From CAZFUY01 sp964522445 (GTDB taxonomy: Bacteria > Pseudomonadota > Gammaproteobacteria > SZUA-229), in the NCBI GenBank assembly GCA_964522445.1, contig CAZFUY010000018.1:1-34460 (forward strand): a stretch of DNA of 34,460 bases, written 5' to 3'. The notes under the pieces are model-generated. The model made no database searches, had not been told where the DNA came from, and saw nothing but the letters and a program-made list of their open reading frames with translations. How positions within the stretch are numbered: the first letter of the stretch is position 1; the number at the start of each line of letters is the position of its first letter. This document shows, one piece after another, positions 15,523-23,948 of this stretch. The translations under genes were made by a program, and so were the position numbers.

Positions 15523-17373
15523 ATGCCTGAATACCGTTCCCGTACCTCCACTCATGGCCGTAATATGGCCGGCGCTCGTTCTCTCTGGCGAGCGACAGGA
15601 ATGAAAGATGGAGATTTTGGCAAGCCTATTATTGCCATAGCTAACTCATTTACTCAGTTTGTGCCCGGTCATGTGCATTTAAAAGATATGGGACAACTGG
15701 TTGCTCGTGAAGTAGAAAAAGCGGGTGGTATTGCCAAGGAATTCAATACTATCGCTGTCGATGATGGTATTGCAATGGGTCATGGTGGCATGCTGTATTC
15801 ATTGCCTTCACGTGAAATTATTGCCGACTCTGTTGAATATATGATGAATGCTCATTGTGCAGATGCCATCGTCTGTATTTCCAACTGCGATAAAATCACC
15901 CCCGGCATGTTAATGGCATCTATGCGTTTAAATATCCCGGTAATATTTGTTTCCGGTGGGCCAATGGAGTCTGGCAAAGCTAAAGTGCATGGTGAAGAGG
16001 TTCATCTGGATCTGGTCGATGCCATGGTGATGGCGGCAGACTCAAATGAAACAGATGAAGATGTGGCTATTGTTGAGCGTTCTGCCTGCCCAACCTGTGG
16101 TTCGTGTTCGGGAATGTTTACCGCCAATTCCATGAATTGTTTAACCGAAGCGCTGGGTTTATCTCTGCCTGGTAATGGTTCTTTATTGGCCACCCATGCA
16201 GATCGTGAAGAACTGTTTTTAGAAGCGGGTCGTGTGATTGTTGATATTACCCGACGTTATTATGAGCAAAATGATGAATCTGTTTTGCCGCGTTCAGTGG
16301 CCAGTTTTAAAGCCTTTGAAAATGCCATGAGTCTGGATATCGCTATGGGTGGCTCCACCAATACGGTTTTACATTTGTTAGCATCAGCCGAGGAAGGTGA
16401 GGTTGGTTTTACCATGGATGATATTGATCGCCTGTCTCGTAAAGTACCCAACCTGTGCAAAGTAGCGCCGTCTACGCAGAAATATCATATGGAAGATGTG
16501 CATCGAGCCGGTGGTGTTATTGGTATTCTGGCAGAGCTGGATCGAGCTGGTTTATTGCACACTGACTTACCCACTGTACACAGTAAAACAGTGGCGGATG
16601 CTCTGGCTAAATGGGATATTGCCGTGAGTGATGATGAGCAGGCCGCCAAACGTTTTTCAGCTGCCCCCGGTAACGTGCCCACACAGGTGGCTTTTTCACA
16701 GGATAAACGCTGGTCATTAGATAAAGATCGAGACAATGGCTGTATTCGCAATAAAGCCAATGCCTATTCACAGGATGGTGGTCTGGCCGTATTATTTGGC
16801 AATATTGCAGAACTGGGCTGTATTGTAAAAACAGCCGGCGTGGATGACAGTATTTTAAAATTCAAGGGTCCTGCACGTATTTTTGAATCACAGGATGATG
16901 CAGTTGATGCGGTATTAAAAGATCAGATCAAAGCGGGCGATGTGGTTATTATTCGCTACGAAGGTCCAAAAGGTGGGCCGGGTATGCAGGAAATGCTTTA
17001 TCCAACATCTTATCTAAAGTCAAAAGGTTTGGGCAAAGTTTGTGCTTTACTAACAGACGGTCGCTTCTCTGGAGGTACTTCCGGTTTATCTATTGGACAT
17101 GCGTCACCCGAAGCTGCTGAAGGTGGTGCTATAGGGCTGGTGGAAGAAGGTGATATGATCGAAATTGATATTCCAGAGCGCACTATTAATTTAGCCATCA
17201 GTGATGATGAGCTTAAACAACGTCGCAATGTTATGGATGCCAAAGGTGAAAAAGCCTGGCAGCCAGAAAATAGAAACCGTGTGGTTAGTCAGGCATTAAA
17301 AGCCTACGCGGCATTAACAACCAGTGCTGCCAGAGGCGCAGTGCGTGATGTCAGTCAACTTAACAAAAGGTAA
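15523..17373 (+). CDS. ilvD: Dihydroxy-acid dehydratase
   Basis: Iron-sulfur enzyme of valine, leucine and isoleucine synthesis that dehydrates 2,3-dihydroxy-acids to 2-keto acids. At 616 residues it has the same length as E. coli IlvD, and key residues fall at the same positions: Asp81, Cys122-Asp123-Lys124 (CISNCDKITPGM) and Cys195 in CPTCGSCSGMFTANSMNC. The C-terminal GRFSGGTSGLSIGHASPEAA motif is complete. The upstream leader has no attenuator-like run of branched-chain codons that I could see. ilvE, the last enzyme of the same pathway, is at 26935. The DUF47 gene begins only six bases after this stop. Confidence 0.97.
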   Translation: MPEYRSRTSTHGRNMAGARSLWRATGMKDGDFGKPIIAIANSFTQFVPGHVHLKDMGQLVAREVEKAGGIAKEFNTIAVDDGIAMGHGGMLYSLPSREIIADSVEYMMNAHCADAIVCISNCDKITPGMLMASMRLNIPVIFVSGGPMESGKAKVHGEEVHLDLVDAMVMAADSNETDEDVAIVERSACPTCGSCSGMFTANSMNCLTEALGLSLPGNGSLLATHADREELFLEAGRVIVDITRRYYEQNDESVLPRSVASFKAFENAMSLDIAMGGSTNTVLHLLASAEEGEVGFTMDDIDRLSRKVPNLCKVAPSTQKYHMEDVHRAGGVIGILAELDRAGLLHTDLPTVHSKTVADALAKWDIAVSDDEQAAKRFSAAPGNVPTQVAFSQDKRWSLDKDRDNGCIRNKANAYSQDGGLAVLFGNIAELGCIVKTAGVDDSILKFKGPARIFESQDDAVDAVLKDQIKAGDVVIIRYEGPKGGPGMQEMLYPTSYLKSKGLGKVCALLTDGRFSGGTSGLSIGHASPEAAEGGAIGLVEEGDMIEIDIPERTINLAISDDELKQRRNVMDAKGEKAWQPENRNRVVSQALKAYAALTTSAARGAVRDVSQLNKR

Positions 17374-17379
17374 GTGAAT

Positions 17380-18060
17380 ATGGCCGTTGGTGATTATCTC
17401 TCCGGAATTTTTGGTGCATCGCCAGTAAAACCCATGCAACAGCATATGGCGGAAGTTTTTTCCTGTGTATCTGAATTAACCCCTTTATTTAAAGCTGTCA
17501 TAGCTAAGGACTGGGATAAAGTTAAAGAAGTTCAGAAGCGTATCTCGGAATCAGAAGGCGAAGCGGATAAATTAAAAAAAGCAATCCGACTGCAATTGCC
17601 CAATGGTATGTTTATGCCTGTCTCGCGTAGAGACCTGCTTGAAATTTTGACCATGCAGGACAAAATTGCCAATACAGCAAAAGATATTGCAGGCACAATT
17701 ATAGGGCGAAAAATGGAACTGCCAGAACAAATAGCTGTTGATTACCCTGCTTTTGTTCTGCGTTGTGTTGATGCCTGTGATCATGCGCAGTCGGCTATTA
17801 ACGAACTGGATGAATTAGTTGAAACAGGCTTTCGGGGTCATGAAGTAAAGCTTGTACAGAAAATGATTAAAAAGCTGGATAAGGTAGAGAGTGATACCGA
17901 TAAATTGCAGCGAAAAATTCGTCATAAATTATTTGAAATTGAAAATGATTTACCCCCTATAGAAGTTATGTTCCTCTATAAAATCATAGAACTAACAGGT
18001 GATATTGCAGATAGATCCCAGAAAGTGGGTAGCCGTTTGCAATTACTTCTAGCGAGATAA
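17380..18060 (+). CDS. DUF47 / PhoU-like regulator of phosphate transport
   Basis: Cytoplasmic, all-helical protein of 226 residues, TIGR00153/DUF47 family, related to PhoU. Family features include the opening PVKPMQQHMAEVFSCVSEL and the LPPIEVMFLYKIIELTGDIAD segment near the end. Such genes are nearly always paired with a Pit phosphate permease, as here with pit three bases downstream; they are thought to modulate the permease or its output. I chose the ATG at 17380, placed well behind AAAAGG inside the ilvD end; a GTG two codons earlier is possible. The six-base gap after ilvD suggests joint transcription with it. Confidence 0.92.
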   Translation: MAVGDYLSGIFGASPVKPMQQHMAEVFSCVSELTPLFKAVIAKDWDKVKEVQKRISESEGEADKLKKAIRLQLPNGMFMPVSRRDLLEILTMQDKIANTAKDIAGTIIGRKMELPEQIAVDYPAFVLRCVDACDHAQSAINELDELVETGFRGHEVKLVQKMIKKLDKVESDTDKLQRKIRHKLFEIENDLPPIEVMFLYKIIELTGDIADRSQKVGSRLQLLLAR

Positions 18061-18063
18061 ACG

Positions 18064-19332
18064 ATGAGTATTATTTCTGAATATGGAACTTTTTTTCTGG
18101 TTCTAGCGGGCATCTTCGGTTTGTTTATGGCATGGGGCATAGGTGCAAATGATGTCGCTAATGCCATGGCCACATCTGTTGGTTCTAAAGCATTAACTAT
18201 TAAACAGGCAATTATTATTGCCGCTATTTTTGAATTTGCAGGTGCTATTTTAGCCGGTGGTCAGGTTACAAAAACCATTCGTAAAGGCATAGTTGATGCC
18301 GATATGCTGGGTAGCTCTCCAGAGTTACTGGTCTTTGGCATGCTGGCCGCTTTACTGGCCGCCGGTTGCTGGTTATTAATTGCTTCCAGTAAAGGCTGGC
18401 CCGTTTCCACAACCCATTCCATTGTAGGTGCGATTGTTGGTTTCTCCATGGTGGGCATAGGAATGGATGCCGTGCATTGGGGCAAAGTAGGTTCGATTGT
18501 AATGAGCTGGGTTGTATCACCTGTGATGGCGGGTGTTATTGCGTTCTTATTATTTAAAAGTGTGCAAATTTTAATTCTTGATAAAAAAGACCCCATTACC
18601 AATGCAAAGAAATATGTGCCTATTTATATGTTCCTGGTGGGTTTTATTATTTCACTGGTTACTCTGTTTAAAGGTTTAAAGCATGTAGGTCTGGAAACTA
18701 CAGCGCTTCAAAATTACAGCATTGCTGCAATTATGGGTGTGCTGATTATGCTGGTGGGTATTCGATTTATTAATCGTATTGAAATTGACCCATCTTTAGA
18801 TCGAGACTTTCACTACACCAATGTAGAAAAAATCTTTGCTGTACTAATGGTTGTAACATCCTGTGCAATGGCTTTTGCTCATGGTTCAAATGATGTGGCG
18901 AATGCCATTGGTCCTGTAGCCGCTGTTGTCGGCATTGTAATGTCTGATGGTGAAGTTCATTCAAAATCTCAATTATCTATTTGGGTATTGTTATTGGGTG
19001 GTGTTGGTATTGTTACTGGTCTGGTTATGTATGGCTCACGAGTGATGGCAACGGTGGGTAGTAAAATTACTGAACTTACACCAAGCCGTGGTTTTGCTGC
19101 AACTTTAGCGGCAGCAACCACAGTTGTACTGGCATCGGGTACGGGTTTGCCAATTTCAACAACACATACACTGGTGGGTGCTGTTCTAGGTGTGGGTATA
19201 GCGCGTGGACTGGCTGCATTAAATCTTACCGTGATTCGCAATATTTTTATGTCGTGGATTATTACATTGCCTGCCGGTGGTGTTTTGGCCATTGTGTTCT
19301 TTTATATTCTTAAATTTATTTTTGGTGGTTAA
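18064..19332 (+). CDS. pit: Low-affinity inorganic phosphate transporter
   Basis: Inner-membrane carrier of the PiT family that imports metal-phosphate complexes with protons. It has 422 residues with about ten hydrophobic segments. The two family signature repeats are present: GANDVANAMATSVGSKALT near residue 25 and HGSNDVANAIGPVAAVVG in the second half, together with the paired STTHS and STTHT motifs that contribute to the transport path. It follows the DUF47 gene by three bases and forms a standard regulator-permease pair. PiT carriers can also move zinc phosphate, which may matter beside the zinc genes, but nothing here shows that. Confidence 0.94.
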   Translation: MSIISEYGTFFLVLAGIFGLFMAWGIGANDVANAMATSVGSKALTIKQAIIIAAIFEFAGAILAGGQVTKTIRKGIVDADMLGSSPELLVFGMLAALLAAGCWLLIASSKGWPVSTTHSIVGAIVGFSMVGIGMDAVHWGKVGSIVMSWVVSPVMAGVIAFLLFKSVQILILDKKDPITNAKKYVPIYMFLVGFIISLVTLFKGLKHVGLETTALQNYSIAAIMGVLIMLVGIRFINRIEIDPSLDRDFHYTNVEKIFAVLMVVTSCAMAFAHGSNDVANAIGPVAAVVGIVMSDGEVHSKSQLSIWVLLLGGVGIVTGLVMYGSRVMATVGSKITELTPSRGFAATLAAATTVVLASGTGLPISTTHTLVGAVLGVGIARGLAALNLTVIRNIFMSWIITLPAGGVLAIVFFYILKFIFGG

Positions 19333-19343
19333 AAAATTTAGCC

Positions 19344-19495
19344 GCAAAGGCGCAGAGGACACAGAGACTATTTAGGTATTTTTGGTTATTTCGTTAAGGT
19401 GTTTTCGTTATCCTGAGTGCAGTCGAGGGATCTTAAGCCTCACGACACTCGATCTCTCGGGATAACAAATAATGCAAAAAATTCTGCGTCTTTGC
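19344..19495. repeat. Nested inverted-repeat element between pit and purT
   Basis: Outer arms GCAAAGGCGCAG (19344-19355) and CTGCGTCTTTGC (19484-19495) match as inverted repeats at 11 of 12 positions, followed inside by GAGGACACAGAGA. Nested within is a second dyad, GTTATCCTGAG (about 19407-19417) against CTCGGGATAAC (19456-19466), of the 'cctgag..cgaaggatc' type. The outer part shares the GAGGACACAGAG motif with the element before glnE. The purT frame stays open leftward through this repeat but the real start is at 19522. Confidence 0.65.
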
Positions 19496-19521
19496 ATCAA
19501 AAAACAAACCCAGGAAACATC

Positions 19522-20727
19522 ATGAAAATAGGCACTCCATTATCCGATTCTGCAACCAGAGTAATGCTCCTTGGCAGTGGTGAACTTGGCAAAGAAGTCA
19601 TTATTGCTCTGCAACGTTTGGGCATTGAAGTCATTGCTGTTGATCGTTATAAAAATGCACCGGGACATCAGGTTGCACATCGCTCGTATGTTATTGATAT
19701 GACCGATGGTGCAGCTTTAAAAGCTTTAGTTAAAAAAGAAAAACCAGATTTAATTGTTCCAGAAATAGAAGCTATTGCCACTGATATGCTGGCAGAAATT
19801 GAGAAAGAAGGTTTGGCCGAAGTTATTCCTACAGCACATGCGGCGCAGCTTACTATGAATCGTGAAGGTATTCGTCGACTGGCAGCAGAGGAATTAGATA
19901 TCCCCACATCCAGTTATGCTTTTGCAGCAAGCCTGGAAGAACTACAGCAGGCCATTGATAATGGTATTGGTTATCCCTGTATTATCAAGCCGGTAATGTC
20001 TTCATCGGGAAAAGGTCAGTCACGCCTTGAAGGAGCAGAAGATGTGGTTAGTGCCTGGGAATATGCCATGACCGCAGGGCGAGTTAATCAGGGAAAAGTC
20101 ATTGTTGAAGGTGTGATTGAATTTGATTATGAAATCACCCAACTAACCGTACGTGCATTAAATACAAAAGGCCAGACTGAAACACATTTTTGTGCGCCAA
20201 TAGGGCATATTCAAAAAAATGGTGATTATGTTGAAAGCTGGCAGCCTCAACCCATGTCTGAAACTGCCCTGGAAGAATCTCGTCGCATAGCTGAAAAAGT
20301 AACAGCAGCTTTAGGTGGCAAGGGCATATTTGGTGTGGAATTATTTATTAAAGATGACAAAGTCTGGTTTAGTGAAGTTAGCCCCCGGCCTCATGATACA
20401 GGACTGGTTACTTTAATTAGTCAGTGGCAGAGTGAATTTGCACTGCATGCCAGAGCGATATTAGGATTGCCGGTTGATACCACTTTGCGAGATGCAGGCG
20501 CTAGTGCGGTCATTTATGGAGGCATGAATGAAACAGCGATTAGTTTTGAAGGTATTGATGAAGCGCTATCTGTACAGGGTAGTGAAATTCGTTTATTTGG
20601 AAAGCCTGAATCTTTTAAACATCGCCGCATGGGTGTGGCTATTGCGTCAGGCTCAGATATTGATGAGGCTCGTGGTCGTGCGCGTTTAGCAGCGTCTAAA
20701 GTTAAGCCTGTAACTAGTATTGCGTAA
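19522..20727 (+). CDS. purT: Formate-dependent phosphoribosylglycinamide formyltransferase 2
   Basis: ATP-grasp enzyme that formylates glycinamide ribonucleotide with free formate and ATP, the folate-independent form of the third step of purine synthesis. It starts MKIGTPLSDSATRVMLLGSG; the ATG at 19522 has AGGAAA eight bases upstream, and sequence before it comes from a repeat. Size is 401 residues against about 392 in E. coli. Recognisable blocks are the N-terminal GSGELGKE loop, the ATP-binding CIIKPVMSSSGKGQS and the metal-binding GVELFIKDDKVWFSEVSPRP. Its stop overlaps the start of the next small gene. Confidence 0.95.
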   Translation: MKIGTPLSDSATRVMLLGSGELGKEVIIALQRLGIEVIAVDRYKNAPGHQVAHRSYVIDMTDGAALKALVKKEKPDLIVPEIEAIATDMLAEIEKEGLAEVIPTAHAAQLTMNREGIRRLAAEELDIPTSSYAFAASLEELQQAIDNGIGYPCIIKPVMSSSGKGQSRLEGAEDVVSAWEYAMTAGRVNQGKVIVEGVIEFDYEITQLTVRALNTKGQTETHFCAPIGHIQKNGDYVESWQPQPMSETALEESRRIAEKVTAALGGKGIFGVELFIKDDKVWFSEVSPRPHDTGLVTLISQWQSEFALHARAILGLPVDTTLRDAGASAVIYGGMNETAISFEGIDEALSVQGSEIRLFGKPESFKHRRMGVAIASGSDIDEARGRARLAASKVKPVTSIA

Positions 20728-21001
20728 ATTTATAAACAATCCTGCTCTTTTTTTTATATCTGTTCAAATGATATTGTTTATATCAGCTTCAGCAAATGCT
20801 GATGATTATATTGAACTTGAGTCAATGACGATTAAGGGCAATAACGAATCACCGAGCATACTATATATTGTTCCCTGGAAAAAAATTAAACAACCCATAA
20901 AAGACGATCAGAAGATTGTTCCGTATAGTTTATTTAAGAATGTCTTTGATCCCGTTCTTCCAGAGGCCGAAAGGTCGGGCGATGTTATCTCTAAAGATTA
21001 A
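20720..21001 (+). CDS. Small exported protein of unknown function
   Basis: Not recognised. The TTG at 20720 overlaps the purT stop by eight bases and gives 93 residues: a basic start (MRKFINN), a hydrophobic core and a signal-peptidase site near SASANA (residue 27), leaving about 66 residues in the periplasm. The mature part is polar, with a VPWKKIKQP segment and an acidic, Pro/Glu-rich end. There is no ribosome site ahead of the TTG, so translation would depend on coupling to purT. The next ATG inside would remove the basic part of the signal peptide, which supports the early start. Only three bases separate it from the convergent TPR gene. Confidence 0.6.
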   Translation: MRKFINNPALFFISVQMILFISASANADDYIELESMTIKGNNESPSILYIVPWKKIKQPIKDDQKIVPYSLFKNVFDPVLPEAERSGDVISKD

Positions 21002-21004
21002 ATT

Positions 21005-22180
21005 TTAGTTTGATAATAATCTATCGTGTGATCTTGCAAGTCTATATCTTGTCTGTTTAAGATAATCTAATAATGTTTTTTTTCTTTTAGATAGTACCGT
21101 TAGCAGTAATTTATTTATTATATCGTTATAGTCGGAGTATAAGTTGTTCGCTTTTTTATAAATATAATTATTTTTTCCAATTAGATTTAGTGTTGTTTGT
21201 GCTATGTTTTTTGATTCAATATAATTTTTGAAAAATATGGCAGGCATCTTGCCTGATAAGTCAATTTTGTTATTAGATACAATAAAAGTATTATTATCAA
21301 TAATGCCTTTAATAACTAATGGCTTGTTTTGTTTTAAAAGTTGAGAAATATTGTTTATTCTTTTCTCATAGTGTGTAATGGCATTGTTATAGAGTATTGC
21401 CGCTTTATTGTGATTTCCTTTTTTTTCATAAGCATAGGCAATAAAAATATGTGACTCATCGCACTGTATATCCTGATTTGTTTTTTTGTTTAAAATTGAT
21501 AATGTGTTTATTGCAGAAGTGTAATTTTTTCGTTCCATTTCACTAAGAGCTATGCCGAATAGAGCGTTGTTAGAATATACAGACTCAGCTTTTATTTTCT
21601 TAAAAATATTTATAGATTTTATAAACTTTTTATCTTTAAAATAAAGATAACCTAGAATAAGTAAAATTCGATTATTTAACTGGTTATTAATATTGCTCGA
21701 ATAATTAGTCAAAACCTGATTTATAATATCAATTGATTTATAAGTTAATCCACCATGAGTATATAATAAGGCTATGTTGAGTTGTGCTGTGACATAGTGC
21801 CTGGAATTATCAGGAATTTTTTCATAGTAGTTAAGTGCTTTTATTGTTTTTTTCAAACCCTGTAAAGAAATTCCATATAAAATATTTGAGTAACTGCTGC
21901 CTGTTTTAGATGACGGGGTGGTCGATAATATGGCATTAATACTTTTTTCCCACAATTTCTGTTTTATATAATAAAGAGCCGGTGTATTTTCATGGTGAGC
22001 TACTGGCTTATTGGCCATGTGTATTTCAGATCTTAAGGCGTTTAATCTTTTTTCAAGACTGGATATGTTTTCGATGGAGTACTCTGCTGCTAAAGAATAA
22101 GCAGGCATTATTATTAACATGATTAATGTAATAAGTTTAAATAGTTTATAAAAATCAATTATTCTTACGTGTATATTCAT
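21005..22180 (-). CDS. Exported TPR-repeat protein
   Basis: The ATG at 22180 gives 391 residues, starting with a signal peptide or anchor (MNIHVRIIDFYKLFK, then a hydrophobic core ending near AYSLA). A TTG 13 codons earlier is less likely. The body is a run of helix pairs of the tetratricopeptide type, for example the segments around ALNYYEKIPDNSRHY, ILGYLYFKDKKFIKSINIF and AYAYEKKGNHNKAAILYNNA. TPR domains mediate protein contacts; no enzyme motif is seen. The gene is clearly more AT-rich than its neighbours, with many Asn, Lys and Ile codons, suggesting transfer or weak constraint. It is alone on its strand between plus-strand genes. Confidence 0.75.
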   Translation of the reverse strand: MNIHVRIIDFYKLFKLITLIMLIIMPAYSLAAEYSIENISSLEKRLNALRSEIHMANKPVAHHENTPALYYIKQKLWEKSINAILSTTPSSKTGSSYSNILYGISLQGLKKTIKALNYYEKIPDNSRHYVTAQLNIALLYTHGGLTYKSIDIINQVLTNYSSNINNQLNNRILLILGYLYFKDKKFIKSINIFKKIKAESVYSNNALFGIALSEMERKNYTSAINTLSILNKKTNQDIQCDESHIFIAYAYEKKGNHNKAAILYNNAITHYEKRINNISQLLKQNKPLVIKGIIDNNTFIVSNNKIDLSGKMPAIFFKNYIESKNIAQTTLNLIGKNNYIYKKANNLYSDYNDIINKLLLTVLSKRKKTLLDYLKQTRYRLARSHDRLLSN

Positions 22181-22293
22181 TGGGTTGTGAAAAATTATAA
22201 AGGCCAAATGCTGTTGCAAACTTAAGTTGTAAAATAAATAAGTTGTGCATTTTTCTATCTAATTGACTAGAATTAAGACTAACATGCTAATGG

Positions 22294-22890
22294 ATGAAAA
22301 GCTTAATGTCAGAACAAGTAAATTTAACCCAGTCAAAAATATCTACCGCCGCCCATCCCGATCTGGACTGGAGTCAGGTCAAAGAAACTGTATCCATGCT
22401 CAAGCTTGCTGCGGCTCAGGTTGAGTATTCTATGCGTGATGGAAATCGTTCGGTTGATACACTAACTGAGTCATTTACTGCTATGGCAGAGAGCATGCAT
22501 GTGATTGAGCAGGCATCAAAAGAGTTGTGGGAAAAATATGATATTGAAGATGGCTTAACAAATAAAGTCACTGAACAATGCGATGCCGTATCTTCAAAAA
22601 TGCAACAGGCTATTATTGCATTCCAGTTTTATGACAAGCTGGTTCAACGGTTAGATCACGTAGTTGGCAGCCTGTCTCAGTTAGGTGAGCTGGTTGGTGA
22701 TCCAGCAAAGCTGTATTCGCCTGTAGAATGGCGTGGTTTGCAGGAGGCTATTCGTTCCAAATACACGATGGGGCAGGAAAGAGAGCTGTTTGATGCCCTG
22801 ATGGCGGGTGAAAATATAGAATCTGTGCTTAAGCGCCTTGGTGAAATGACAGAGCAGGTGTCTGCTGAGGATGATATTGAGCTGTTTTAG
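22294..22890 (+). CDS. CheZ-like helical protein, possible CheY-phosphate phosphatase
   Basis: The 198-residue protein is mostly helical, with no signal peptide or membrane segment. The block QQAIIAFQFYDKLVQRLDHV (104-123) resembles the active helix of CheZ: Asp114 and Gln118 have the D-x3-Q spacing of the CheZ pair Asp143/Gln147 (DLTGQ). The C-terminus (AEDDIELF) is acidic and ends in hydrophobic residues, like the CheZ tail that grips CheY. It is shorter than CheZ and I cannot prove homology, so the function is inference. The ATG at 22294 is used; another four codons on (22306) is equally possible. It stands as a single gene before the DjlA-like gene. Confidence 0.6.
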   Translation: MKSLMSEQVNLTQSKISTAAHPDLDWSQVKETVSMLKLAAAQVEYSMRDGNRSVDTLTESFTAMAESMHVIEQASKELWEKYDIEDGLTNKVTEQCDAVSSKMQQAIIAFQFYDKLVQRLDHVVGSLSQLGELVGDPAKLYSPVEWRGLQEAIRSKYTMGQERELFDALMAGENIESVLKRLGEMTEQVSAEDDIELF

Positions 22891-23024
22891 AGCTTTAATC
22901 TACAGTATTTTATTAAGTTAATGCTCTAATTTGTTATTTTATATAGGTATTTTCAATAAAAATACTTTACCTTTAAGTTGTCTTCGGCTATTGTCTTTAT
23001 TAATAAATGACAAAATACAGGTAA

Positions 23025-23822
23025 ATGACATTGCCACGCTTAGCTGAAGTTGTAACCCAGACATTTCGTTCATTCACATCTAGCACCATTTCAGAACGCC
23101 TTTTTGGTAATTCTCTGGAAGACTGGTGGCAGGAATACACTCAAACCCTGGAAGAATCTGCCTATACAGGCAAGGTGCAAACAGCGTTTTTTATAACGAC
23201 TTTTGCTGCCATGGGGCGATTATCAAAAATTGATGGCCGTATTCATGAGTCTGAGATTAGTCTGGCCAGTAAGGTAATGGATCACTTAAAACTGGATGCT
23301 GAGCAGAAAAAACTGGCAATACGCCTGTTTAATGAAGGTAAACAGTCTGATTTTAATCTGGATACAGTACTCAACCGTTTTTATCGAATATGCAACCATC
23401 GAGTGAGCGTTATTCAGGTCTTTATCGAGATTCAATTACAGACAGCATTTGCTGATGGAGCAATGAATGAAAAAGAAGAATCATTGCTAAAGCGCATGTG
23501 CAAGCGTCTGGATGTTTCACAATCCATATATAAACGCATTGAGCGTCGAGTACGTAAAAATAAATTTGGTAGTGAACAGTCTCATCATATTCAACCAGTA
23601 ACACCGATGAGTCTGTCACAGGCATGTGCGGTATTAGGCGTGTCACGCTGGGCTAAAAAAGATGATATCAAGCAGGCCTATCGTCGTTTATTGAGTCAAT
23701 GTCATCCTGATAAACTGATTGCTCAGGGAGCGACAGAGGATGAGCTGGAAGAGGCGACTGATAAAGTGCAGGAAATTAAACGTGCATATGAAATCGTTTC
23801 AAAAGCCAAGAAAATTCGTTAG
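23025..23822 (+). CDS. DjlA-like co-chaperone (TerB plus J domain)
   Basis: A DnaJ-type partner of DnaK. Residues about 50-165 form a TerB-like helical domain with two acidic repeats, DGRIHESE (70-77) and DGAMNEKE (144-151). A C-terminal J domain (about 197-265) has the essential HPD at 227-229 (CHPDKL). This is the order found in DjlA, but E. coli DjlA begins with a membrane helix, which is missing here, so the protein should be soluble or only loosely attached. Size is 265 residues. The ATG at 23025 follows AGG closely. A repeat hairpin lies between it and glnE. Confidence 0.85.
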   Translation: MTLPRLAEVVTQTFRSFTSSTISERLFGNSLEDWWQEYTQTLEESAYTGKVQTAFFITTFAAMGRLSKIDGRIHESEISLASKVMDHLKLDAEQKKLAIRLFNEGKQSDFNLDTVLNRFYRICNHRVSVIQVFIEIQLQTAFADGAMNEKEESLLKRMCKRLDVSQSIYKRIERRVRKNKFGSEQSHHIQPVTPMSLSQACAVLGVSRWAKKDDIKQAYRRLLSQCHPDKLIAQGATEDELEEATDKVQEIKRAYEIVSKAKKIR

Positions 23823-23841
23823 ATAGAAAAAATAATCTTGA

Positions 23842-23941
23842 ACCACAGAGGACACAGAGGACACAGAAGAAAGCTTATTTAAATTTGTTTGTGCAAAGCA
23901 CAAACTATAAAAACCTCTGTGTCCTCTGTGTCCTCTGTGGT
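23842..23941. repeat. Inverted repeat forming the leader of glnE
   Basis: Arms at 23842-23866 and 23917-23941 are perfect inverted copies over at least 25 bases, built from the unit CACAGAGGA. A 50-base loop lies between, itself with a TTTGTG-CAAAG-CACAAA dyad (23887-23903). It resembles the widespread 'accacagaggacacagagg' intergenic repeats, and a relative lies at 19344-19495. The right arm ends eight bases before the glnE start codon, so any transcript coming from upstream would place a very long stem against the ribosome site. Confidence 0.85.
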
Positions 23942-23948
23942 AAAAAAT

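Noticed and set aside
19417..19521. Long N-terminal extension of PurT
   Set aside because: It is encoded by repeat DNA; the ATG at 19522 has a good ribosome site and starts with the standard PurT sequence.
23889..23948. 20-residue N-terminal extension of GlnE
   Set aside because: It is translated from the inverted repeat (Val-Ser-Ser runs) and is not part of known GlnE proteins.
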